The position numbers and the translations under genes were made by a program. Under the pieces are notes generated by a model. That model saw only the letters and a program-made list of their open reading frames with translations. It was not told the DNA's origin and searched no databases. Positions 18,382 through 26,941 of a DNA stretch of 64,000 bases are shown here, one piece after another. Where the stretch lies: the NCBI GenBank assembly GCA_964589785.1, contig CAZPUQ010000009.1:1-64000 (forward strand), written 5' to 3'. Numbering within the stretch: the first letter of the stretch is position 1; the number at the start of each line of letters is the position of its first letter. The stretch is from JAGVSR01 sp964589785 (GTDB lineage: Bacteria; Pseudomonadota; Alphaproteobacteria; Rhizobiales; Hyphomicrobiaceae).

Positions 18382-18399
18382 ACTTGACCGCGGGCAAGT
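18382..18399 (+). promoter_or_regulatory. FNR/FixK-type box upstream of TonB-ABC-NnrS operon
   Basis: ACTTGACCGCGGGCAAGT is an 18-bp dyad with only one mismatched pair. Its core TTGA-N6-GCAA (18384-18397) fits the TTG(A/C)-N6-(T/G)CAA consensus of FixK/DNR proteins. It sits between the regulator gene and the TonB receptor, 61 bases before the chosen start. Confidence 0.6.
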
Positions 18400-18459
18400 G
18401 GCTTTCTGCATAACATGACTATTTTATTCAACAAAATCTCACCTGGAGCGCCCAAAAAG

Positions 18460-20838
18460 ATGTATTTGTATGGAATCTTTCTAGGGTCTGTCGATCGTGC
18501 GCCGTGTCTCGGCCGGGCATCTGCCGCAGCGATCGGAAGTTTGGGAGCGGGGTTTGCCGCCCTTCTCCTGTGTTCGACGAGTGCGCTCGCCCAGTCTGCC
18601 GCTCCCGGCGCGACCATCGAGCTGCCGGCTGTGGTGATTGAGAGCGCTCCGGCTCCGAAGGCGAAGAAAAAGAAGGCGCCGAGCGCGGTCGCCGCGTCTC
18701 CAGCCACGTCGTCGGCGGGCTCTCAGCCGGCCGTGACGGACGCTGCAACCGAGGACGCTTCGGGCGAGGGCCCCGAAAGAGAGGGATCGCCCGCGGTTGA
18801 AGCGACGCGGAAGCTCAACGCCATCGCCGGCGGTGCCGACGTCGTCGTGCCGAACGCGATCACGCCGTCGGCGACCGCCGCGCTTGCCGAGACGTTCGCC
18901 TTCGTGCCCGGCGTCGTCGTGCAGAACTTCTTCGGCGGCAACGACCAGCCGCGGCTCCAGATCCGCGGCTCCGGCCTGCAGCAGAACCCGTCCGAGCGCG
19001 GCACTCTCGTGCTGCAGGACGGCCTGCCCATCAACCGCGCCGACGGCTCCTACATCGTCGGCTTCGCCGATCCTCGCAGCGCCGAGTTCATCGAGGTCTA
19101 CCGCGGCTACACCGCCAACCGCCTCGGCGCGACGGTGCTGGGCGGCGCCATCAACTTTGTCTCGCCGACCGGCATCACGGCCCCCGGCGTCGACGTGATC
19201 GCCGAAGGCGGCAGCTTCGGCCATTTTGCGACCTATGCTGCGGCCGGGGCGAGCCAGGGCGATCTCGATGCGCATGCGAGCGTCAGCTACACGGAGCGCG
19301 ACGGCTTCCGCGAGCACAACGAATCGGAGCGCACGAACCTCAACCTCAACGTCGGCGCGCGCGTGAACGAGAACATTCAGACGCGCCTCTTCTTCGGCTA
19401 CACCGACCTCGCCTTCGACGTGGTGGGTCCACTGTCGCGGCCGCTGATGGACCAGAATCCGAAGCAGACGTGCGCGGGTCCGCCGACCTGCCTCGGCCCG
19501 AATGTGCTCCGCGATGATCCGAACCGCGAGGCCGAGCAGTTCCGCGTCGGCTCGCGCACGACGGCCCGCTTCGGCGCCGACCTGTTCGATGTCGCGCTTG
19601 GCTACACCTATACCGACGACGCCTTCACCTTCCCGGTCGGGAGCGGCGTGCGCGACACAGCGGGCGGCGACTTCACGGCCGTCGCGCGCTACGCTTATGC
19701 TCCCGATCCGTCCCGGGCCCTGCCGCTGTTCGAGCTGACCGGCCAGTACGTCGTCGGCTCTGCCGACCGCGATTACTTCATCAACGAGCGCGGCGAGAAG
19801 GGCCGCCTGTTCGGCGCGAACGAGTTTGACGCGACGACGCTGTCGATCTACGCCGGCCTCAACATCCCCGTCACAGAGGGTCTGACCGTGTCGCCGGCGG
19901 TCGCCTATTCCTATGCCAGCCGCAAGAACGATGACATCTTCAGCGGCGCGACGCGTCCGCTGTACAATGCGGCCCTCAACATCTATCCGCCGATGCCCGT
20001 CGTGCCGTTTGTGGATACGAGCTACGATCGCTCCTACCATGAGTGGACCCCGAGCCTCGCCTTGAGCTACGAGCTCACCCGCGAGCAGTCGGTCTTCGCG
20101 GCCGTCAGCCGCAGCTTCGAGCCGCCGACGCAGGATGATCTTATCGCGCCGATCCAGGGCTCGCCCAACAGCAGTCCGGGCACGAACCCCGGCACTGCTC
20201 CGCGTGCCCTGTTTGCGACCCCCGACCTCGAGGCGCAGACGGCGACCACGCTCGAGGGCGGCTGGAAAGGCAGCACGAACGGGCTCGCCTGGCAGACGAT
20301 CGCCTACTACTCGTGGGTCGAGGACGAGCTCCTCAACCTGCGCGACGCCTCCGGCAACTCGCTCGGGGCCGTCAACGCCGACAAGACGACGCATTTCGGC
20401 GTCGAGCTCGGTGCCGCCGTCGAGATCACGCGGAACCTCACCGGCCGCGCCGCGTACACCTATCAGGACTTCCGCTTCGATGACGATGCGAACCACGGCA
20501 ACAAGCGTCTCGCCGGTGCGCCGCGCCATGTTGTCAACGCCGCTCTGCGCTATACGTTCGTGCCCGGGCTGTGGGCCGAGGCCGAGGTCAACTGGGTGCC
20601 CGACGAGACGCCCGTGGACAACGCCAATACGCTCTTCAACGAGGCCTACACGGTGGTCGACCTGCGCTCGAACTATGATATCACCGAGAACATCTCCATC
20701 TTCGGCGAGGTTTCAAACGTGTTCGACGAGAACTTTGCTTCGGCCACGCTGATCGTCGATACGGCCGCCCTCAACCAGGCCGTATTTTTGCCGGGCGACG
20801 GCCGGGCGTTCATAGTCGGAGCGAGAGCGAAGTTTTGA
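18460..20838 (+). CDS. TonB-dependent outer membrane receptor of the NnrS-linked operon
   Basis: Outer-membrane active-transport barrel, 792 residues. A signal peptide ends at ALAQS (about residue 46), followed by a TonB-box-like LPAVVIES and a long Pro/Ala/Lys linker with a run of lysines. The plug domain then begins (about 125: PNAITPSATAALAETFAFVPGVV), containing RLQIRGSGL. The barrel ends in FIVGARAKF with the usual terminal Phe. An external loop carries a Cys pair (CAGPPTC). The ATG at 18460 has GGAG at fair distance; an earlier ATG at 18415 has no ribosome site. The stop overlaps the next start (TGATG). The ligand is unknown: the neighbours suggest a low-oxygen-regulated metal chelate or haem-related ligand rather than a classical siderophore. 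Confidence 0.88.
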   Translation: MYLYGIFLGSVDRAPCLGRASAAAIGSLGAGFAALLLCSTSALAQSAAPGATIELPAVVIESAPAPKAKKKKAPSAVAASPATSSAGSQPAVTDAATEDASGEGPEREGSPAVEATRKLNAIAGGADVVVPNAITPSATAALAETFAFVPGVVVQNFFGGNDQPRLQIRGSGLQQNPSERGTLVLQDGLPINRADGSYIVGFADPRSAEFIEVYRGYTANRLGATVLGGAINFVSPTGITAPGVDVIAEGGSFGHFATYAAAGASQGDLDAHASVSYTERDGFREHNESERTNLNLNVGARVNENIQTRLFFGYTDLAFDVVGPLSRPLMDQNPKQTCAGPPTCLGPNVLRDDPNREAEQFRVGSRTTARFGADLFDVALGYTYTDDAFTFPVGSGVRDTAGGDFTAVARYAYAPDPSRALPLFELTGQYVVGSADRDYFINERGEKGRLFGANEFDATTLSIYAGLNIPVTEGLTVSPAVAYSYASRKNDDIFSGATRPLYNAALNIYPPMPVVPFVDTSYDRSYHEWTPSLALSYELTREQSVFAAVSRSFEPPTQDDLIAPIQGSPNSSPGTNPGTAPRALFATPDLEAQTATTLEGGWKGSTNGLAWQTIAYYSWVEDELLNLRDASGNSLGAVNADKTTHFGVELGAAVEITRNLTGRAAYTYQDFRFDDDANHGNKRLAGAPRHVVNAALRYTFVPGLWAEAEVNWVPDETPVDNANTLFNEAYTVVDLRSNYDITENISIFGEVSNVFDENFASATLIVDTAALNQAVFLPGDGRAFIVGARAKF

Positions 20839-21881
20839 TGCACACAAAGGCCCGTTTTGGGCTCGAGGAGACGCGGAGCCTGCCTCCCGTCTCCCGCAGG
20901 GGGCTCCTGATAGGCGGGGCGTCGGTGCTTTGCGCCTCGGCCGTGTCCACATTCGCGTCCGTGCGGGCGGCCCTTGCGACGCCGCTCGATGCGCTCGAAA
21001 TCTGGGGACCGCCCGCCGGCCCCTCGATCACTGTGCTGCATGCCATCGCCACCGGCCGCCTCGACGAGGCGGTCCGCAAGCCGAGCCTGCGCATCTGGCG
21101 GCAGGTGGACGAAGTGCGGGCCGGGCTCACCTCGCGCAGCTTCGATGTCGGCATCGTGCCCGTGCCGGTCGCCGCCAACCTCTACAACCGCGGCCTCGGC
21201 GTGCGCCTACTCAACGTGATGACGAACGGCATCCTGTACATCATGGCGGCCGACCCGGCGCTGACGAGCCTTGAGGCCCTGCGCGGACGCAAGCTCGCGG
21301 TGCTCTTTCCCAACGAGCTGCCGAGCCTGATCCTCGAGCGGCTGTTCCGCCATGCCGGCATCGATGCGGCGAAGGACCTCGAGCTCGTCCCGACCGCGAC
21401 GCCGCTGGAAGCCATGCAGCTCCTTGTGCTCGGCCGCGTCGAGGCGGCCCTCGTGCCGGAGCCGGCCGCGTCCGCCGCCATCGTGCGCGGCAGCCTCGCC
21501 GGCAAGACCATCCACCGGGTCATCGACCTGCAGGCCGAGTGGGGCAAGATGACCGGCGGTGACAGGATCGTGCCGCAGGCCGGGCTCGTGGTCACAGACC
21601 GTTTCCGGGAGGCCAAGGGCACCGCGGTGGAGGCGATCCAGCACGGCCTCGCGCGCGCCGCCGACGATGTCAACGCCCACCCGGCGCGCGCCGCCAACAA
21701 CGCCGCCGGGCCCCTGCAGATGCCGTGGCCGGTGATCGAGAAGTCGATTGCCTACAGCAATCTCGTGGCCACGCCGGCCCGCGACGCGCGCGCACACGTC
21801 GAGGCGGTCTTGCAGGCCATGGCCGACGTCAATCCGGGCTATATTGGGGGCCGACTGCCCGACTCCGCCTTCTATTTGTGA
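20838..21881 (+). CDS. Periplasmic substrate-binding protein of an SsuA/NMT1-like ABC transporter
   Basis: 347 residues. The N-terminus has a twin-arginine-type leader (SRRGLLIGGASVL), so it may be exported folded. The body is an NMT1/SsuA-type two-lobe binding protein (I-W-G-P-P-A-G-P near 50, LRGRKLAVLFPNELPSL near 147, PEPAASAAIVRG near 215). The family binds nitrate, sulfonates, thiamine precursors and related small organics. Here it follows a TonB receptor with one base overlap and precedes a matching permease and ATPase, so it is the periplasmic stage of the same uptake route. Substrate not deducible. A TTG at 20835 is in frame, but the ATG at 20838 is more likely. Confidence 0.85.
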   Translation: MHTKARFGLEETRSLPPVSRRGLLIGGASVLCASAVSTFASVRAALATPLDALEIWGPPAGPSITVLHAIATGRLDEAVRKPSLRIWRQVDEVRAGLTSRSFDVGIVPVPVAANLYNRGLGVRLLNVMTNGILYIMAADPALTSLEALRGRKLAVLFPNELPSLILERLFRHAGIDAAKDLELVPTATPLEAMQLLVLGRVEAALVPEPAASAAIVRGSLAGKTIHRVIDLQAEWGKMTGGDRIVPQAGLVVTDRFREAKGTAVEAIQHGLARAADDVNAHPARAANNAAGPLQMPWPVIEKSIAYSNLVATPARDARAHVEAVLQAMADVNPGYIGGRLPDSAFYL

Positions 21882-21889
21882 GGCCCGCG

Positions 21890-22702
21890 ATGGGACACCT
21901 GCTGCTCGACCGGATGGGGCGCCTCGGCCGCTTCCTGTGGTCGGGGTGGGTCGGCGTCGCGGGGCTCGCGCTCTTCGCGGCGCTCTGGCAGCAGGGCCAC
22001 GAGGCCTACGGCGACTTCATCCTGCCCTCGCCGCTCGCCACGCTTGAAGCGACCGCCGGGCTGCTGCGGTCGGAGGAGACGTGGCGACTGGCGTACGCGA
22101 CCTCGTCGCGCGCGATCCAGGGCTTTCTGCTGACGGCCGTGCTCGGCGGCGTGCTCGGACTTGCCGTCGGGTCCTCGGCCGCGGCCATGCGGCTGGCCCG
22201 CCCGCTGCTGACGATCATCATGGGCGTGCCGCCGATCGCCTGGATCGTGCTCGCCATGATCTGGTTCGGATCGAGCACCGGCACCATCCTTTCGACGACC
22301 GTCGTCGCCTCGTTCCCGCTCGTCTTCGCCAACGTCGCGGAGGCGGTTGCCACCCGCGACCGGGCGCTCGAGGACATGGCGCGCGCCTTCGGCGCCGGTC
22401 CGCTGCAACGGCTCTCGACCATCGTCATCCGCCACGTGACGGGCCAGTATTTCCCGGCGCTCGCGGTGGCGCTGGGCTCCACGTTCAAGGTGGCCGTCAT
22501 GGCCGAGCTTCTGGCGAACATCAACGGCGTCGGCGTCGCGCTCGCGATGTCGCGGGCCAACCTCGACGTGGCGCAATCGATCGCTTGGGTCGTCATCATC
22601 GTGGCGACCATCTTCCTCGTCGAGTACGGCGTGGTGCAGCCCATCCGCGCCGAGCTCGAGCGCTGGCGCGAGGCGGCGCGCCCCTGGGGAGTGAAGCGAT
22701 GA
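21890..22702 (+). CDS. ABC transporter permease (SsuC/TauC type)
   Basis: 270 residues with about six transmembrane helices. The EAA loop that docks the ATPase is EAVATRDRALEDMARAFGAG (about residues 150-169). It starts 9 bases after the binding-protein stop, and its stop overlaps the ATPase start by 4 bp (ATGA). The open frame extends upstream to 21725, inside the binding-protein gene, but the ATG at 21890 fits family length and operon spacing. It pairs with the ATPase next to it to form the inner-membrane importer. Confidence 0.88.
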   Translation: MGHLLLDRMGRLGRFLWSGWVGVAGLALFAALWQQGHEAYGDFILPSPLATLEATAGLLRSEETWRLAYATSSRAIQGFLLTAVLGGVLGLAVGSSAAAMRLARPLLTIIMGVPPIAWIVLAMIWFGSSTGTILSTTVVASFPLVFANVAEAVATRDRALEDMARAFGAGPLQRLSTIVIRHVTGQYFPALAVALGSTFKVAVMAELLANINGVGVALAMSRANLDVAQSIAWVVIIVATIFLVEYGVVQPIRAELERWREAARPWGVKR

Positions 22703-23448
22703 CGGTGCTCGCGCTGCACGCCATCTCGCACGCCTATTTCGGGCGCACGGTGCTCGACCGCGTGAGCCTTGCCGTCCACCCCGGCGAGATCGTCGCGCTC
22801 GTCGGTCCGTCCGGCTGCGGCAAGAGCACGCTCGTGCACATCGCCGCGCGCCTCATCGAGCCGCAGCGTGGGCGGATCACGAGCGCCTATCGGCGCCACG
22901 GCATGATCTTTCAGGAGCCGCGGCTCCTCCCTTGGGCCACGGCCGAAGAGAACATCGCCTATCCGCTCCGCCTTGCCGGCATCGCGCGCAGCGCGCGGCG
23001 CGACCGGGCCCGGCGCGCCGCCGACCTCGTATCGCTGGACCGGCGCGACCTTGGCAAGTATCCGGTCGAACTGTCCGGCGGCATGCGCCAGCGCACCGCA
23101 ATCGCCCGCGCGCTCGTCGTGGAGCCTGACTTCGTGTTCTTCGACGAGCCGTTCACCGCCCTCGACGTCGCCTTGAAGCGGCAGATGCAGGACCTCGTCA
23201 TCGCGGCCGCCGGCCAATCGCGCTTTTCGGGCCTCTTCGTGACCCACGATCTCGCCGAGGCGGTGCGCGTCGCCGATCGCATCGTGGTGCTCGACGAGCG
23301 GGTCCGCGGCATCGCCGGCGAGCGCATCGTGCCGCTGGCCCGCGGCGCGCGCGACGACGCGGCGGTGTTTGCCGCCGTGCAGAGCTACCTCAAGGAGGAC
23401 CGCCTGTTCGGCCATATCCACGACACCAACGAGCGGCGGATCGCATGA
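22699..23448 (+). CDS. ABC transporter ATPase (SsuB/TauB type)
   Basis: 249 residues with all ABC motifs: Walker A GPSGCGKST (about 35), Q-loop FQEPRLLPW (about 73), signature LSGGMRQR (about 124), Walker B FVFFDEP (about 147) and the H-loop His in FVTHDL (about 182). The start overlaps the permease stop and the stop overlaps the nnrS start (ATGA both times). The family length is normal for nitrate/sulfonate/taurine-type importers. It energises the importer described above. Confidence 0.92.
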   Translation: MTVLALHAISHAYFGRTVLDRVSLAVHPGEIVALVGPSGCGKSTLVHIAARLIEPQRGRITSAYRRHGMIFQEPRLLPWATAEENIAYPLRLAGIARSARRDRARRAADLVSLDRRDLGKYPVELSGGMRQRTAIARALVVEPDFVFFDEPFTALDVALKRQMQDLVIAAAGQSRFSGLFVTHDLAEAVRVADRIVVLDERVRGIAGERIVPLARGARDDAAVFAAVQSYLKEDRLFGHIHDTNERRIA

Positions 23449-24671
23449 GCCTTACGCAAACCGCCACATGGGCCCGGCCGCGGCAGTTGCTGGGTATCCT
23501 CGGCGATGAAGGGTTTCGCCTCTTCTTCCCGCTGGCGGCGATCCACGCGGCGCTGTGGCCGTTCCTATGGGTCGTGGCCTTCGGTTTCGGCCTTCCATTC
23601 GCCACGGCCATTCCGCCCGGCCTGTGGCACGCCCACGAGATGCTGATCGGCTCGTTCGGCGGCGCTCTGATCGGCTTCATCACCACGGCCGTGCCGGAGT
23701 GGACCGACACCGTGCGCCTCCATGGCCGCAGCCTTTTCCTGCTGGCGGCGCTGTGGGGGACGGCGCGCGTCATCGGACTCTTCGGCGTCGAGGCGCTCGG
23801 CGTCGTGGGCGCGCTGTGCGACCTCCTGTGGCTTGCGATGCTCGTCGCCTACCTAGCGCGGGTCTCCTGGCAGAAGCGCACCACCCGCCTTGTCGGCTTC
23901 GTGTTCTGGATCGCCTGCCTCTTCGCCACCGAGGCGATGACGCGCTACGCGTTCCTCGACACCGAGACCGCCGCGGATCTGGCGCGGCGCGCCGTTCATC
24001 TCTCGGGCTTCGTCTTTCTCGCCATCCTTGGCATCGCGCTGGCGCGCATTACGGTCCCGGTGACGAATCTCGTGCTCGACCCGAGCCAGGAGACCTCGCC
24101 CTTCCGCCCGCACCCGGGGCGCATGAATCTCGCGCCGGCGCTGGTGGCGCTACTCGCCGCCGGCGAGGTCGCGGGCCTCTCCGAGCCGACCATCGGCTAC
24201 CTCGCCATTGCCGCCGGTGCCGCCTTCATGGACCGCATGGCGGAAAGCTTCATCGGCCGCGAGATCATCCGCGCCGAGATCCTGGCGCTGGCCGGCTCGG
24301 CGTGTCTGGCGGGCGTGGGCCTCATCCTGCTCGGCCTGTCGTATCTCGGCGCGCCCGTTTCCGAAAATGCCGGATTGCACCTTGCTCTGATGGGCGGGCT
24401 GGGGCTCGGCGTGCTCAGCGTTTTCGCGATTGCCGGCCTGAGGCACACCGGGCAGGCGCTGGGCCTCGTCCGCCAGACGCGGCTCGCCATGCTTCTGCTC
24501 GTCGCCGCCGCTCTCCTGCGCGTTGCTCCCGAGATCTGGTCGACGGAGCTTCTGCCGGCCGTGCCCTTTGCGCTCGTGTCCTTGCTCTGGGCGGCGGCGT
24601 TCCTGCTGTGGCTCAAGGTCTACTGGCCGTTCATCCGCGATCCCGGGACCTTTCAACACGAAGGCTGCTGA
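23445..24671 (+). CDS. nnrS: NnrS family haem/copper membrane protein (first copy)
   Basis: 408 residues, about twelve transmembrane helices. It carries the family hallmarks GLWHAHEMLIG (near residue 58) and conserved His/Arg residues in several helices (HLSGF near 185). NnrS in Rhodobacter is a haem- and copper-containing membrane protein controlled by NnrR, and in Vibrio it protects metabolism from nitrosative stress. Here it overlaps the ATPase gene by 4 bp, so it is made from the same message as the transporter. That coupling suggests the imported ligand either supplies NnrS or is handled by it (inference). Confidence 0.88.
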   Translation: MSLTQTATWARPRQLLGILGDEGFRLFFPLAAIHAALWPFLWVVAFGFGLPFATAIPPGLWHAHEMLIGSFGGALIGFITTAVPEWTDTVRLHGRSLFLLAALWGTARVIGLFGVEALGVVGALCDLLWLAMLVAYLARVSWQKRTTRLVGFVFWIACLFATEAMTRYAFLDTETAADLARRAVHLSGFVFLAILGIALARITVPVTNLVLDPSQETSPFRPHPGRMNLAPALVALLAAGEVAGLSEPTIGYLAIAAGAAFMDRMAESFIGREIIRAEILALAGSACLAGVGLILLGLSYLGAPVSENAGLHLALMGGLGLGVLSVFAIAGLRHTGQALGLVRQTRLAMLLLVAAALLRVAPEIWSTELLPAVPFALVSLLWAAAFLLWLKVYWPFIRDPGTFQHEGC

Positions 24672-24677
24672 GCGACC

Positions 24678-25925
24678 ATGACACCGTCGTCCGATATACC
24701 GCACCGGGCGGTGCCGGCCTTCCTCAGCCTCGGCTTCCGCCCCTTCTTCCTCTTCGGCGCGCTGTTCGCCGTCATCCTGATCGCGCTCTCAGTACCCTGG
24801 TTCCTTGGCCTCATTGCCGTCCCGAGCGCCATGCCGCCCGTGGCCTGGCATGCGCACGAGCTCCTGCTCGGGCTCGTCCCCGCCATCGCCGCAGGCACCC
24901 TGTTGACGGCGGTGCCGACGTCAACGGGGCGGCGGCCGATCGCGGGCTGGCCGCTCGCCGGCCTTGTGCTCCTCTGGCTCGCGGGACGCCTCGCGATTGC
25001 CGGCTCGGCGCATCTCGATGCCGGGTGGACCGCGGCGCTCTGCGTCGCCTTTCCTCTTGCGCTCGCCGCCGTCGTCGGCCGCGAGATCGTTGCCGCCGGC
25101 GATAGGCGCCGCCTTGCGATCGTTGCGGCGTTCGTCGGCCTTGCTGCGGCCGATCTGCTGTTTCACTGGGAAATCTGGCAATTCGGCCGGACCAAGCTCG
25201 CGCACGCGCTCGCCCTGGCCCTGGTGATGGTCCTGATGATGACCGCCGCCGGACGCATCGTTCCGACGCTCACCGCCAACTGGTTGCAACAGAACCGTCC
25301 CGGCGCGCCGCGTCCAGCGGCCTTCGGCGGCTTCGACGCCGTAATCCTGCTCGTGAGCGGAGCGGCGCTGCTCGGCTGGGCCCTTCTGCCGCTGTTCGCC
25401 GACGTGCCGGGGGCACGCTCCTTGACCGGAGCGCTGCTGCTCGCGGCCGGAGCGGCCAACCTCGTGCGCCAGGCGCGCTGGCAGCCGCACCGGACCCCCG
25501 CCGAGCCGCTGCTTGCGATCCTGCATGTCGCCTATCTGTTTGTCGGCTTCGGCTTCCTTCTCCTCGGCCTGGGCGTGCTGCGCGACAACGACGAGGTCGC
25601 GGCGGCCGGGCTGCAAGCGTGGACGTGGGGTGCGATCGCCACCCTGATGCTTGCGGTGATGACGCGCGTCTCGCTCGAACAAGCGGGCCGGCCGCTCGCC
25701 GCTTCGGCTGGAACGGTGCTGCTCTACGCCGCGATCCTCGTCGCGGCGGGTACGCGGATCGGAGCGGCTCTCTATCCCGAGCTGACACCGATCCTGCTGC
25801 TGGCCGCAGGGCTGGCCTGGATTGCAGCCTTCGGCGGCTTCGCGGTGCTTTACGGGTTCATGCTGCTGACGCCACGCAAGGGCGGCGGGCGTGAGACAAA
25901 CCTGCCAGCGTCGCGACCGAGTTAG
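24678..25925 (+). CDS. nnrS: NnrS family haem/copper membrane protein (second copy)
   Basis: 415 residues, about twelve transmembrane helices, six bases after the first copy. The N-terminal family motifs are present (LSLGFRPFFLFGALFA near 15 and VAWHAHELLLG near 55), with further conserved GRIVPTLTANWL near 195. The two copies differ enough to be old paralogues rather than a recent duplication: the second has the longer RPFFLFG N-terminus of canonical NnrS, while the first has a shortened version. Tandem, non-identical NnrS genes may form a pair. The gene ends the operon just before a convergent gene. Confidence 0.9.
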   Translation: MTPSSDIPHRAVPAFLSLGFRPFFLFGALFAVILIALSVPWFLGLIAVPSAMPPVAWHAHELLLGLVPAIAAGTLLTAVPTSTGRRPIAGWPLAGLVLLWLAGRLAIAGSAHLDAGWTAALCVAFPLALAAVVGREIVAAGDRRRLAIVAAFVGLAAADLLFHWEIWQFGRTKLAHALALALVMVLMMTAAGRIVPTLTANWLQQNRPGAPRPAAFGGFDAVILLVSGAALLGWALLPLFADVPGARSLTGALLLAAGAANLVRQARWQPHRTPAEPLLAILHVAYLFVGFGFLLLGLGVLRDNDEVAAAGLQAWTWGAIATLMLAVMTRVSLEQAGRPLAASAGTVLLYAAILVAAGTRIGAALYPELTPILLLAAGLAWIAAFGGFAVLYGFMLLTPRKGGGRETNLPASRPS

Positions 25926-25942
25926 TCAGAGCTTCCGTCGGC

Positions 25943-25958
25943 GACCGCGCAAGCGGTC
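25943..25958. terminator. Short hairpin between convergent nnrS and DUF2950 genes
   Basis: GACCGC (25943-25948), loop GCAA, GCGGTC (25953-25958), a 6-bp GC stem with a stable tetraloop in the 34-bp gap between two convergent genes. No T-run, so only a probable terminator. Confidence 0.4.
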
Positions 25959-25959
25959 C

Positions 25960-26907
25960 TCAGTTGACGCTCACCTTCGTCCACGAGCGGTCCGGGTTGA
26001 AGACCGTGATGCGTTGCGCCGCGTTGAGGCTATCCGGGCCCAGGTCCTTCTCGAAGACGACGCCGTCCTGGTTGACGATGAAGGACTTGACGCCGGAGTT
26101 GCCGTATTCGGCCGGCGTGGCGATGAGCGCGAAGCCGCCGATCATGCGGCCGCGGACGATGTAGTCGCGCGCCCCGCCGGCGGCCTCCTTGCCTTGCGCG
26201 GTGAGAATGCGGAACAGGTAGCCGTGATAGGGCGTCCGCTCGGCCTTGCCTGCGCGGTAGCCTTCCGCGCGGGCCTCCGCAACCAGAGGACCGAACGGGC
26301 TTTCCGGCTCGCCCTCGGCGACCGGCCAATAGAGGCCGTCCTGCCTGGCGTCCTGACTCAGCATGCGCCGCGCGTACTGGACTCCCTTGCCGTCACGATC
26401 CGTGTCCGCGTACTCCCGCTGCGCATCGACATACGCTTTCAGCACCTCGATGGCCGCCAGCTCGTTCTCGCCGATGCGGCGGTCCAGAATCTCCTCCGCC
26501 CCGGCCGCGGTATCGAACCGCCATTTGCCCGCGGTTTCGACGAGCGGCAGGGGGAAGGGATAGTCGTCGCGGCCGAGATGCAGAATACGGGCGCCATTCG
26601 CCGCCTCGCGGACCTCATGGGACTCATCGTAGGCGGCAACGAAGCGCTCGCGGGCTGCGGCATCGGAGACGGCATCGCCGGAGCTGACCAGCGTGCGCCC
26701 CTCGCGGCCCAGCACCGACAGCATGCTCTTGGTGTCGCTGGTGCGGATGGATGCGACAAGAGCCTGCACCGCCTCCTCGGGCGATGCGTAGGTCGCCTGA
26801 TCGGATTGTGCGTAGGCCGGGGCGGTGTTGAGGCCTGCGGCGAGGACTAGTCCGGCAAGCGCCATGGCGCGGCCGCGTAGAGCCCGGATCGCGTGCAAAG
26901 GGGTCAT
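25960..26907 (-). CDS. DUF2950 family periplasmic protein
   Basis: 315 residues with signal peptide (MTPLHAIRALRGRAMALAGL, cleavage near AYAQS). Family signatures are YASPEEAVQALVASI (about 40), WRFDTAAGAEEILDRRIGENEL (split across about 128-150) and the C-terminal YGNSGVKSFIVNQDGVVFEK (about 271-290). The ATG at 26907 is preferred since GGAG stands 6 nt upstream of it; the ATG 12 bases before and the long frame to 27012 lack this. DUF2950 genes commonly follow DUF3300 genes, as here (34-base gap). Function unknown; an envelope location is the only safe inference. Confidence 0.85.
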   Translation of the reverse strand: MTPLHAIRALRGRAMALAGLVLAAGLNTAPAYAQSDQATYASPEEAVQALVASIRTSDTKSMLSVLGREGRTLVSSGDAVSDAAARERFVAAYDESHEVREAANGARILHLGRDDYPFPLPLVETAGKWRFDTAAGAEEILDRRIGENELAAIEVLKAYVDAQREYADTDRDGKGVQYARRMLSQDARQDGLYWPVAEGEPESPFGPLVAEARAEGYRAGKAERTPYHGYLFRILTAQGKEAAGGARDYIVRGRMIGGFALIATPAEYGNSGVKSFIVNQDGVVFEKDLGPDSLNAAQRITVFNPDRSWTKVSVN

Positions 26908-26941
26908 GGAGGTCTCCATCAGATCGATTGGCTCGCAATGG

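Noticed and set aside
22006..23421. 471-codon minus-strand frame opposite permease and ATPase
   Set aside because: Antisense shadow of two genes with complete motifs.
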